Source: an uncultured Ignavibacteriales bacterium
GTDB taxonomy: Bacteria; Bacteroidota; Ignavibacteria; Ignavibacteriales; Ignavibacteriaceae
Direction of reading: 5' to 3'
Length of the DNA: 15,053 nt
NCBI GenBank assembly: GCA_903915485.1
Contig: CAIWTC010000150.1
Coordinates: forward strand, 1 to 15,053
The notes beneath the pieces are model-generated. The model saw only the letters and a list, made by a program, of their open reading frames with translations. It ran no database searches and was not told the origin of the DNA. This document shows positions 1 through 7,622 of this stretch, piece by piece. The stretch's first letter is position 1. Each line of letters opens with the position of its first letter. A program made the translations under genes and the position numbers.

Positions 1-136
1 CCGGGTAAATCTCATGAAATATATGAAATAGATTATTCGCAGCATTTTCCATAAGTAAGGAACCGGGAATTCCCAACTTTGTAGTAGCGAATTTATCTAA
101 TTCTCTTGCCTGCTGAGGCGTATTTAATGGAATCAT
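1..136 (-). CDS. nnr: NAD(P)H-hydrate epimerase (possibly bifunctional with dehydratase), N-terminal fragment
   Basis: This is the 5' end of a gene that runs off the left edge; 45 codons are visible, starting at an ATG at 136-134. The translation begins MIPLNTPQQARELDKFATTK and continues through LGIPGSLLMENAANN (residues 21-35). This matches the start of the YjeF_N family, where the ELD...GIPG.LLMENAA pattern is characteristic. The family epimerises R-NADHX/NADPHX so that the damaged cofactor can be dehydrated back to NAD(P)H; many bacterial versions are fused to the ADP-dependent dehydratase. The fragment is too short to tell a fused from a single-domain protein. It starts 36 bp after the nuoN stop on the same strand, with no visible Shine-Dalgarno sequence, so it is probably the last or a late gene of the nuo transcription unit. 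A cofactor-repair role beside an NADH dehydrogenase makes sense. Confidence 0.8.
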   Translation of the reverse strand, partial: MIPLNTPQQARELDKFATTKLGIPGSLLMENAANNLFHIFHEIYP

Positions 137-172
137 TACTTTATACTAAAATCAAAAATGTTTTAATAATAG

Positions 173-1615
173 TTAATTCAACAAATTAATCAATTCAATT
201 AATGAGCCTGGCATTACGCCTAATGCAATAACAAGCACGAGGGCAGCACCAATCGCCATCAAACCAGACTGTGATAACTCACCAATAGGAGCATCATCTG
301 CAGGTTCACTGAAGTACATTAGCACGATTACTCTTAAATAAAAATAAACACTAATTACACTGGAGAGAACTCCGAACAACGCAAGCCAAACTTGATTAGA
401 TTGAATCGCAGCATAAAATATATAATACTTTCCAAAGAAACCTGCGAAAGGAGGTAAACCTGAAAGCGCAAACAAGAACACTGCCATCAGTCCTGCGAGC
501 ATTGGACTTCTGGAAGCAAGTCCTCTATAGTTTTCAATTTTTAAGAAGGACCCTTCACTATTTTCAAGCAAAGCAATAATTCCAAAAGCACCAATATTCA
601 TAAAAGTATATGCCGTCAGATAAAAAATGATTCCCGAAGTTCCATTCACATTTCCTGAAGCAAGACCAATTATCATATACCCTGCATGTGCGATAGACGA
701 ATATGCAAGCATTCTTTTGAAATCGCTTTGAACGATTGCAACAATACTTCCATACATCATTGACAAAACTGAAATCACTCCCAATATCTGGAGGAAAACA
801 TTGTTAGCGCCTATCGAAGTAACTCCTGGCATAATTAATAGTAATGCAGAGAATGCTGCAGCTTTACCCAGAGTAGCCATAAATGCACTAACGCTAGTTG
901 GTGCCCCCTCATACACATCAGGAGCCCAAAGGTGAAACGGAAATGCTGCAATCTTAAAAGTAAATCCAACCAGGAATAAAAGAATTCCAATCAGGAATAA
1001 AGGATTCTTAGCCAATTGTAACGCATTTGAATATAAGTCAAACAACATTAGACTTCCGACTGACCCAAATATCAGAGCCAACCCATAAACAAGAAATCCT
1101 GTGGCAAATGAACCAAGTAAAAAGTACTTTAATGATGCTTCATTGGAAAGCATATTTTTCCTTCTGAATCCGGCAAGGATATAAAAGCATATTGACATTT
1201 GCTCAAGCCCGATGAAAATCATCACCAAACTCCTGGCACCTGCAATGAACATCATACCCAAAATCGAGGATAGAAGTAAAATATAATATTCGCCAAGATC
1301 TATTTCAATTTTCCTGATATAATTAAGCGAGATAAGCACCAACAGTGCCCCGCCAAAATTAAAAAGGAAATAAAACAGATGCGCCCTTCCTCCAATGTTC
1401 ATCATACCATTGAAGATTCCGTTAATGCCATCAATTCCAATTTTTTGATTTATTGTAAACAAGGAATAATATCCGGCAATCAGTAGAATGAAGAAAGTTA
1501 GTATAGGTAATATTTTCTTCGCATTCGAAACGAACATTTCTATTACTAACTCCAGTAAAATCCCCGCCGCAATAATAATTAATGGGATTGAATAGTATAA
1601 ATCTTTTAATTCCAT
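173..1615 (-). CDS. nuoN: NADH-quinone oxidoreductase subunit N
   Basis: Antiporter-like membrane subunit of respiratory complex I; it forms one proton channel in the membrane arm. The 480-residue product is close to E. coli NuoN (485) and is a string of hydrophobic helices throughout. Key residues are visible: E138 in GLEQMS (helix 5 glutamate), K221 in FTFKIAAFPFHLWAPD, K251 in TLGKAAAF, and K396 in AGFFGKYYIF. These correspond to E. coli E133, K217, K247 and K395. The motif YEGAPTSVSAF (235-245) is typical of NuoN rather than NuoL or NuoM. The gene lies 9 bp downstream of a small unknown gene and is separated from nuoM by that gene and an antiporter gene, whereas nuoM and nuoN are usually adjacent. 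No good ribosome-binding site precedes the ATG. Confidence 0.97.
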   Translation of the reverse strand: MELKDLYYSIPLIIIAAGILLELVIEMFVSNAKKILPILTFFILLIAGYYSLFTINQKIGIDGINGIFNGMMNIGGRAHLFYFLFNFGGALLVLISLNYIRKIEIDLGEYYILLLSSILGMMFIAGARSLVMIFIGLEQMSICFYILAGFRRKNMLSNEASLKYFLLGSFATGFLVYGLALIFGSVGSLMLFDLYSNALQLAKNPLFLIGILLFLVGFTFKIAAFPFHLWAPDVYEGAPTSVSAFMATLGKAAAFSALLLIMPGVTSIGANNVFLQILGVISVLSMMYGSIVAIVQSDFKRMLAYSSIAHAGYMIIGLASGNVNGTSGIIFYLTAYTFMNIGAFGIIALLENSEGSFLKIENYRGLASRSPMLAGLMAVFLFALSGLPPFAGFFGKYYIFYAAIQSNQVWLALFGVLSSVISVYFYLRVIVLMYFSEPADDAPIGELSQSGLMAIGAALVLVIALGVMPGSLIELINLLN

Positions 1616-1624
1616 ATGAAATAT

Positions 1625-1960
1625 TTATTTTTTATGAGTAATAATTACGCTGCCGTCATTTTCAAGACTTAATTCGATATGTCTGTGTGAAGGCAGACTA
1701 AAAATATCATCTTGTTTTTCAACTGCAACGGCTTGAACTAAACAAATGCCTGCTTCTGTAAAATCATCATAATCAACAAAATATAAAGAAGTATAATGTT
1801 CATATTCTTTTATCTCTACTACACCGCAAGCTTTAGAAAAATCTGAGAGAATTTCACCATCGATCATGAACTTCAAATAATTTGCGTGAAATGGCAGCAT
1901 TATTTTGTTGCCTATCCAAAGTCCTCTGGTTCCGTTCTGAATTGTTCCTGAAATAGTCAT
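1625..1960 (-). CDS. Unrecognised small soluble protein (111 aa) within the nuo cluster
   Basis: I do not recognise this protein. It has 111 residues, no signal peptide and no membrane segment. It has a mixed alpha/beta look, with an acidic aromatic patch YFVDYDDF (60-67) and a beta-rich end (HIELSLENDGSVIITHKK, 94-111). It has two cysteines (C45, C73) with no CxxC pairing and scattered histidines (25, 55, 92, 94), so no metal motif can be claimed. The start is well supported: AAAGGAG (1968-1974, minus strand) lies 7 nt before the ATG, one of the best Shine-Dalgarno sites in this mostly leader-poor cluster. The gene lies 16 bp after the antiporter stop and 9 bp before nuoN, so it should be cotranscribed and translated at the same time as both. 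It could be an assembly or regulatory factor for the antiporter or the membrane arm, but this rests only on position. Confidence 0.75.
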   Translation of the reverse strand: MTISGTIQNGTRGLWIGNKIMLPFHANYLKFMIDGEILSDFSKACGVVEIKEYEHYTSLYFVDYDDFTEAGICLVQAVAVEKQDDIFSLPSHRHIELSLENDGSVIITHKK

Positions 1961-1976
1961 CTTGTAACTCCTTTAG

Positions 1977-3263
1977 TTAAATAAATAAAATCCAAATAAT
2001 AAAAAATATCGGCAATAATATTGGTAATGAATATAGATAAATATATTTGAAAAATGAGGGCATTTTAATTCCCAGATTTTCACTTATGGATTTAACCATA
2101 AAATTCGGACCATTACCAATGTATGTCATTGCACCGAAAAAGACACAACCAACGGAAATTGATAAAAGATAGTTTCCGCTACTCTTCGCAAAATACGCAA
2201 CATCCTTTGATGAATTGACATCTAAATTAAACTTGCCCATTGCCGCTGTCAAAAAATTAAGATAAGTCGGAGCATTATCAAGCACAGAGGAAAGCATCCC
2301 GCTCCCCCAGTAAAATGAAGATGCATTCAGACTTTCGCCATGCCTTGCCGTAACATGCGAAATAATTTCTAAAGCCGGAATCATCGTGATAAATATTCCG
2401 ATAAACAAAAAAGCGACTTCTTTCATCGGGGCAATGTTAAAACCGTTTTCAAGCAATACCGATTTAGAGGAATACTTGGTCGCCAGCATAATAATGATGA
2501 CAAAACTAATCTCTCTAATCCCGACGATGTATGATGAAAAATTCGGGATTTGCGGAATCACTGATGAATCAAGAAATACTGATAGTATTATCGCAACCAA
2601 AAACAGTAAGTTCCTTGCTCCCTTTAGCTCAATCGATTTAATTTGACTCCAAAGTGAATGCTCATTAGTATCATCAGACCTTCTATCTATGAAATAAAAT
2701 ATCACAAGCAAGAGAGCAATCGCTGTTGTCCAAATCAACCAAACATTTTCAATCGTCCAAAAAAATGGCACTCCACGCAAAAAACCTATGAACAACGGAG
2801 GGTCACCTATTGGTGTGATTGCGCCTCCAATATTGCTAACTATGAATATATAGAAAACAATATGAAAAGGTTTGATTCTGTTTTTGTTCATCCTAATAAA
2901 TGGGCGCAACAAAACAATTGAAGCACCGGTAGTCCCGATAAAATTAGAAAGAACCGCACCAAAGAGCAAATAAACCGTATTAAATTTCGAGTTACCCTCG
3001 CCAAGAAAATCGATATGTATTCCTCCGGAGGTAACAAACAAAGCACTCAACAAAAGTATGAAAGACAAATATTCTTTGAGGCTATGTAATATAATTCCTG
3101 GGTTTTGATTAATTATCAAATAGTACCCGGCTATCAAAATCGCTAATCCAACTGAAATATACGGATGATATTTTTCCCAAAACTCACTGAAAAATATTGG
3201 CCCTAATGCAATCAGCAAAAGTAATAGTGCAAACGGGATAATCAACAAAATTTCAGATTGCAT
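1977..3263 (-). CDS. Sodium:proton antiporter-like carrier (CitMHS_2/NhaD-type, ion transporter superfamily)
   Basis: Polytopic inner-membrane carrier of 428 residues with about 11-12 hydrophobic segments. It shows the two-fold internal repeat of the ion transporter (IT) superfamily. The first half has LSNFIGTTGASIVLLRPF (105-122) followed by SNIGGAITPIGDPPLFIGFL (143-162). The second half has LSSVLDNAPTYLNF (324-337) followed by GAMTYIGNGPNFMVKSI (377-393). The paired N-x-G-T/D-N-A-P hairpins and the GDPP and GNGPN loops are the expected substrate and ion sites. Relatives are usually annotated as sodium:proton antiporters or putative citrate transporters (PF16980); distant relatives include NhaD and ArsB. 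I infer Na+/H+ exchange, but the substrate cannot be read from sequence. The gene sits 39 bp after nuoM and 16 bp before the small gene preceding nuoN. It is not a nuo subunit and is unrelated in fold to NuoL/M/N. No convincing Shine-Dalgarno site precedes the ATG. Confidence 0.85.
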   Translation of the reverse strand: MQSEILLIIPFALLLLLIALGPIFFSEFWEKYHPYISVGLAILIAGYYLIINQNPGIILHSLKEYLSFILLLSALFVTSGGIHIDFLGEGNSKFNTVYLLFGAVLSNFIGTTGASIVLLRPFIRMNKNRIKPFHIVFYIFIVSNIGGAITPIGDPPLFIGFLRGVPFFWTIENVWLIWTTAIALLLVIFYFIDRRSDDTNEHSLWSQIKSIELKGARNLLFLVAIILSVFLDSSVIPQIPNFSSYIVGIREISFVIIIMLATKYSSKSVLLENGFNIAPMKEVAFLFIGIFITMIPALEIISHVTARHGESLNASSFYWGSGMLSSVLDNAPTYLNFLTAAMGKFNLDVNSSKDVAYFAKSSGNYLLSISVGCVFFGAMTYIGNGPNFMVKSISENLGIKMPSFFKYIYLYSLPILLPIFFIIWILFI

Positions 3264-3302
3264 AGTCTTTGGTTTTGCCGCAAAGATTTATCCCGTAATA
3301 TA

Positions 3303-4823
3303 TCAATTTACAATTCCACCGATTTGTCTTAGCGATTTCATTATATAATTTGTAACTGTTGCATCTGACCAATTCAAGAATGTTGTTGGATATACTCCAA
3401 TCCACACAATGAACAGAACTATTATTGATATAATCGAAAACTCAAGTACAGTTACATCCTTAAGTTTTAATAACTTTTCATTTTTTACAGGCCCAAAAAC
3501 AACTCTCTGATACATCCACAATAAGTATACTGCCGCAAAAATCACACCCGATGAAGCGATGATAGAGAACGCCCAACTTCCAAGCACTGCTGATTGGAAA
3601 GCGCCCAACAAGATGAGAAACTCACCAATGAAACCATTCAGTCCAGGCAGTCCAATTGATGAAAGACATACTATCAAAAACAGGGTCGAAAATACAGGAG
3701 TAATTTTTGCAATACCACCGTATTCAGATATTTCTCTTGTGTGAGTTCTTTCATACACGATACCGACTAAAAGAAAGAGTGCGCCTGTAGACAAACCATG
3801 ATTCACCATTTGTAACACTGCTCCCTGCATTCCTTCAACCGTGAAAGAAAAAATGCCAAGCACAACAAAACCTAGATGTGCAACAGATGAATAGGCAACG
3901 AGTTTCTTCATATCCTTCTGCACCATTGCAACTAATGCGCCATAGATTATTCCTATAACTGCCAACGCACTTACATATGGTGCGAAATACTTCGCTGATT
4001 CAGGGAAAATCGGGATTGAAAATCTTATCATTCCGTAAGTACCCATCTTAAGAAGAACTCCTGCAAGTATCACGCTGCCTGCTGTAGGAGCCTGCACATG
4101 CGCATCAGGGAGCCATGTATGAAAAGGAAACAAAGGAACTTTAATTGCAAAACTAATTGTAAATGCAAGAAATAGCCACCTTGAAATTGTTACTGGCAAT
4201 TCGGGTCCAATGGTATAAAAATGAGTAACTAAAGTCGTAAAATATCCTAACTTTTCAGTAGCATAAAATCCAATAAAGATTATCGCTACAAGCATTAGAA
4301 GACTTCCTGCCATTGTATATATGAAGAACTTTAGCGAAGCGTAGATGCGCTGTTCGCCGCCCCATATTCCGATGATAAAGTACATTGGGATAAGCATAAA
4401 TTCCCAAAAGATATAGAACAGGAACATGTCCAACGAAATAAACACACCTATCATTCCAACTTCAAGCAGCAGCATGAAGAAGGTGAATTCTCTAACTTTT
4501 TTCTTAATGCTCTTCCAACTTGAAATCATAGTCAACGGCATAAGGAAAGTCGTTAATATGACTAAAGGCAATGAAATTCCATCAATACCCACTGCATAGT
4601 AAGTGTGAAGCGTATTAATCCAAAGCATCTGATCTATCATTTGGAAAAGCGGAAATGCCGGTTTGAATTTGTACAGCACAAAAAGTGAAACCAAGAATGC
4701 TACGATGGTAACAACAAAACCTGTCCACCGGATGAGTGATTCTTTGTCTTTAGGTAAGAACAGTATTAGCGCTGCTCCGACAAGTGGAATTGCTAGAAGA
4801 ATACTTAATAAATGATTTTCCAT
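3303..4823 (-). CDS. nuoM: NADH-quinone oxidoreductase subunit M
   Basis: Central antiporter-like proton channel of the complex I membrane arm. The length (506) is close to E. coli NuoM (509). The proton path is complete: E141 in FYIFWEFMLIPMYF, K228 in FAIKVPLFPFHTWLPDAH, K259 in GVLLKMGTYG, and E401 in GFIGEFLIL. These align with E. coli E144, K234, K265 and E407. HVQAPTAGSVILAG (242-255) is a NuoM signature. The ATG is 1 nt from the nuoL stop, and GAGGAG (4832-4837, minus strand), inside the end of nuoL, lies 8 nt before it, which points to coupled translation. The reading frame ends in TGA at 3305-3303, after which the cluster departs from the usual order: a carrier and a small gene intervene before nuoN. 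Confidence 0.98.
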   Translation of the reverse strand: MENHLLSILLAIPLVGAALILFLPKDKESLIRWTGFVVTIVAFLVSLFVLYKFKPAFPLFQMIDQMLWINTLHTYYAVGIDGISLPLVILTTFLMPLTMISSWKSIKKKVREFTFFMLLLEVGMIGVFISLDMFLFYIFWEFMLIPMYFIIGIWGGEQRIYASLKFFIYTMAGSLLMLVAIIFIGFYATEKLGYFTTLVTHFYTIGPELPVTISRWLFLAFTISFAIKVPLFPFHTWLPDAHVQAPTAGSVILAGVLLKMGTYGMIRFSIPIFPESAKYFAPYVSALAVIGIIYGALVAMVQKDMKKLVAYSSVAHLGFVVLGIFSFTVEGMQGAVLQMVNHGLSTGALFLLVGIVYERTHTREISEYGGIAKITPVFSTLFLIVCLSSIGLPGLNGFIGEFLILLGAFQSAVLGSWAFSIIASSGVIFAAVYLLWMYQRVVFGPVKNEKLLKLKDVTVLEFSIISIIVLFIVWIGVYPTTFLNWSDATVTNYIMKSLRQIGGIVN

Positions 4824-4824
4824 A

Positions 4825-6765
4825 TTAAAAACTCCTCATTAACCAGATTAATGCAATAAGTATTCCCGCAAACATAATGAACGCATAAAACTGAACTAAT
4901 CCTGTCTGTACTCGTCTGATAAAAGTTGAACTTTTATCTACAAGCGAAGCCAAACCGTTCAAAAGACCATCAATAATTTTAATATCTGCAATCTTCCAAA
5001 GGAATTTATCTGACACAGCATAAATAGGATTTATAATTGCACTTTGGTAAAATTCATCAACATAATATTTATTAAACAAAACCTTATACATCGATTGAAA
5101 CTTGGCGGATATTTTCGCAGCTACTTCTGTTTTTTGCAGATACATATACCGGGCTAGGAAGATAGATGCTGAAGCACCAATAACTGATAATACCATTAAC
5201 AAGATTTCTTCAAAGTGCGAATGCTCGGCACCGGAAAAAAGTTTTTGTGTAGCAGGACTAAAAATAGGTTCAAGCCAAGTATGAAATAAGTTACCATGCT
5301 CACCTGCAAATATCGCAGGCAGACCAATGAAGCCACCAACTATAGAAAGCACTGCAAGTATTGAAAGCGGAATTGTCATTAACTTGGGTGATTCATGCGG
5401 ATGAACTGAATGTGAATCAAATCTTTCCTTACCTTCAAATGTAAGTATATAAAGTCTGAACATGTAAAAGGCTGTAAACAATGCGGTCATTATTCCAACT
5501 ACCCAGAACAGCATCCCGCCTTTAGCGTATGCTTCCCACAAAATTTCATCTTTACTGAAGAAACCTGCAAATGGAGGAATACCTGAAATTGCTATGGCAG
5601 CAATTAAAAATGTCTTTGAAGTAATTGGCATGTATTTCTTCAAGTTACCGTACTTCTGAATATTCTGCTCATCATGCATTCCGTGAATAACAGAACCTGC
5701 ACCGAGGAATAACAATGCCTTGAAGAATGCGTGTGTTACCACATGAAATATTCCGGCAGAAAATGCACCCATACCAAGCGCCAAAAACATATATCCTAAT
5801 TGACTTACAGTTGAATACGCTAATACTTTTTTAATATCATTCTGAACCAGACCTATCGTTGCAGCAAAGAATGCCGTCAAGAGACCAATTACGGCAACCA
5901 CTCCAAGCGCCATAGGTGCAGATGCAAATATTATTGAACATCGTGCGACCATGTATACCCCTGCCGTGACCATCGTTGCAGCATGTATAAGTGCTGAAAC
6001 AGGTGTTGGACCCGCCATCGCGTCAGGCAACCAAACAAACAAAGGTATTTGCGCTGATTTTCCGGTTGCTCCAATAAACAAACAGATAGCTATAATATTA
6101 AATGTTGATTCAGGAATATTTCCTATCCCTGCTTTCGCAAAAACCTGAGCAAAATTTAAGCTTCCAAAATTTAAGAATATAAGAAACATTCCAATCAAGA
6201 ATCCAAAATCACCGATTCTATTTACAACGAATGCTTTCTTTGCTGCATCTGAAGTAGTACTTTTCTCAAATTTTCTATCGTACCAAAAACCTATCAGCAG
6301 ATATGAGCAAAGACCAACGCCTTCCCATCCAAGAAACATAAGAACAAAATTATTTGCAAGAATAAGATTCATCATTGCGAAGATAAAAAGATTCAAATAT
6401 GCGAAGAATCTCCAGAAGCCTTTATCTCCGTGCATATACCCAATGGAATATATATGAATCAAAAACCCAACACCTGTTACAACCAAGGCCATCACCAATG
6501 ATAACTGGTCAACCTGATACGCAACAGAAACTGAAAGGCCTCCAACTTTTATCCAATCAAACAAGGAAACAATTATTGACCGCTCTTCAACCGGCAGTCC
6601 GAGTGTTTGAATAAATGCGCCGATAATGACGATTAAAGAGAGTCCAATTGCACCGCTGCCTATAGCACCGGAAACTTTCTCACTTTTGAATTTTCTTCCC
6701 AATAGTCCGTTAATTAAAAAACCGATTAAAGGAAATACAACACTTAAATAAATATAATTTCTCAT
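4825..6765 (-). CDS. nuoL: NADH-quinone oxidoreductase subunit L
   Basis: Distal antiporter-like subunit of complex I with the long lateral helix. It has 646 residues (E. coli 613). Channel residues are present: E148 in FLGWEGVGLCSYLL, K236 in ATGKSAQIPLFVWLPDAM, H261 in ALIHAATMVTAGVY, K349 in HAFFKALLF and D406 in FFSKDEIL. They correspond to E. coli E144, K229, H254, K342 and D400. After the antiporter core (about 1-480) comes a more variable part (about 480-560). It leads into the expected amphipathic lateral helix and the terminal anchor helix (about 625-643), including the conserved NKYYVDEFYQSAI stretch (564-576). The gene starts 18 bp after nuoK; a GGGAG about 12 nt upstream is only a weak ribosome site. 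Confidence 0.98.
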   Translation of the reverse strand: MRNYIYLSVVFPLIGFLINGLLGRKFKSEKVSGAIGSGAIGLSLIVIIGAFIQTLGLPVEERSIIVSLFDWIKVGGLSVSVAYQVDQLSLVMALVVTGVGFLIHIYSIGYMHGDKGFWRFFAYLNLFIFAMMNLILANNFVLMFLGWEGVGLCSYLLIGFWYDRKFEKSTTSDAAKKAFVVNRIGDFGFLIGMFLIFLNFGSLNFAQVFAKAGIGNIPESTFNIIAICLFIGATGKSAQIPLFVWLPDAMAGPTPVSALIHAATMVTAGVYMVARCSIIFASAPMALGVVAVIGLLTAFFAATIGLVQNDIKKVLAYSTVSQLGYMFLALGMGAFSAGIFHVVTHAFFKALLFLGAGSVIHGMHDEQNIQKYGNLKKYMPITSKTFLIAAIAISGIPPFAGFFSKDEILWEAYAKGGMLFWVVGIMTALFTAFYMFRLYILTFEGKERFDSHSVHPHESPKLMTIPLSILAVLSIVGGFIGLPAIFAGEHGNLFHTWLEPIFSPATQKLFSGAEHSHFEEILLMVLSVIGASASIFLARYMYLQKTEVAAKISAKFQSMYKVLFNKYYVDEFYQSAIINPIYAVSDKFLWKIADIKIIDGLLNGLASLVDKSSTFIRRVQTGLVQFYAFIMFAGILIALIWLMRSF

Positions 6766-6783
6766 AGATTCAATAAACTCCCA

Positions 6784-7086
6784 TCACCATTTCAATATGT
6801 TTATTTGATCTACATTCATCGTAGATTTATTTCTGAAAATTGCAATAATAATTGCAAGTCCAACTGCTGCTTCAGCGGCCGCAACTGCCATCACAAAGAA
6901 GACAAATAGCTGACCGGTGATATTTCCAAGATAGGAACTAAAGGTAACAAATGTCAGATTTGCTGAATTTAACATCAACTCAATGGACATAAAAACAATG
7001 ATAGCATTGCGCCTTGTAAGCACACCTATCACTCCCATAATGAACATAAAGGCTGATATACTGAGATAAAAAGGAAGTAAGTTCAT
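6784..7086 (-). CDS. nuoK: NADH-quinone oxidoreductase subunit K
   Basis: Small three-helix membrane subunit of complex I, exactly 100 residues as in E. coli. The two membrane glutamates needed for proton transfer are in their standard places: E36 in FMSIELMLNSANL and E72 in AVAAAEAAVGLAI. Helices run at about 5-23, 28-50 and 60-84. The gene is 4 bp downstream of nuoJ and 18 bp upstream of nuoL, in the standard J-K-L order. It is homologous to MrpC of multi-subunit Na+/H+ antiporters, but the surrounding NuoJ and NuoL make complex I the correct assignment. Confidence 0.97.
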   Translation of the reverse strand: MNLLPFYLSISAFMFIMGVIGVLTRRNAIIVFMSIELMLNSANLTFVTFSSYLGNITGQLFVFFVMAVAAAEAAVGLAIIIAIFRNKSTMNVDQINILKW

Positions 7087-7090
7087 AGTG

Positions 7091-7606
7091 TTATCGTAGT
7101 TTCTTTTTTGCTAAAATCATTGCGCCTATCGTGGCGGCCAATAAAACAAATCCTATTGCTTCAAACGGAAGCAGGAAACTTGTAAAAAGTTCCTGTCCTA
7201 TACTTTCGACTTTACCAATTTGCACAGCAGTATTTAAATCTGTCTTTATTACAGTTCTGCCCGTTGTTAAAAAGATAGCATAAATTAAAAGGATTAAAGT
7301 GAGTAACCCAACTATGAGTGAACCCCACTTAAGCATAGGATCATTTTCAAAAAATCGCTGTTCCACTTCAGGTTTCAAAAGCATTATTACAAAAAGGAAC
7401 AAAACCATTATCGCACCAGCATAGACTATTATCTGCACGACAGCAATAAACTGTGCTGAGAGTAGCAAATATAATCCTGCAAGAGCGGCAAAGTTAAGCA
7501 CCAAAAATAACGCTGCAATAATTGGACTGCGTCTGGTAACAACCAGCACCGATGTTACAATTGCAACTGAGGCAAATATCACGAAAAGTATTGTATGTAA
7601 AGTCAT
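7091..7606 (-). CDS. nuoJ: NADH-quinone oxidoreductase subunit J
   Basis: Membrane subunit of complex I, 171 residues (E. coli 184), with five predicted helices. The third helix carries the diagnostic QIIVYAGAIMVLFLFVIML (58-76). Its YAGA segment contains the pi-bulge region known to change between helix states during turnover. The last helix has PFEAIGFVLLAATIGAMIL (147-165). It is the first nuo gene here: nuoI, which normally precedes nuoJ, is absent, and asnS ends only 16 bp upstream. No Shine-Dalgarno site is visible in the short asnS-nuoJ gap. Transcription therefore probably enters from asnS or from a promoter inside it. Confidence 0.96.
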   Translation of the reverse strand: MTLHTILFVIFASVAIVTSVLVVTRRSPIIAALFLVLNFAALAGLYLLLSAQFIAVVQIIVYAGAIMVLFLFVIMLLKPEVEQRFFENDPMLKWGSLIVGLLTLILLIYAIFLTTGRTVIKTDLNTAVQIGKVESIGQELFTSFLLPFEAIGFVLLAATIGAMILAKKKLR

Positions 7607-7622
7607 TATTATACCGTTTAGA

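Noticed and set aside
1977..3263. Arsenite efflux pump (ArsB) or a Mrp antiporter subunit
   Set aside because: There is no ars gene nearby and the GDPP/GNGPN pattern is closer to the CitMHS_2 sodium:proton antiporter group. Mrp subunits resemble NuoL/M/N/K, which this protein does not.
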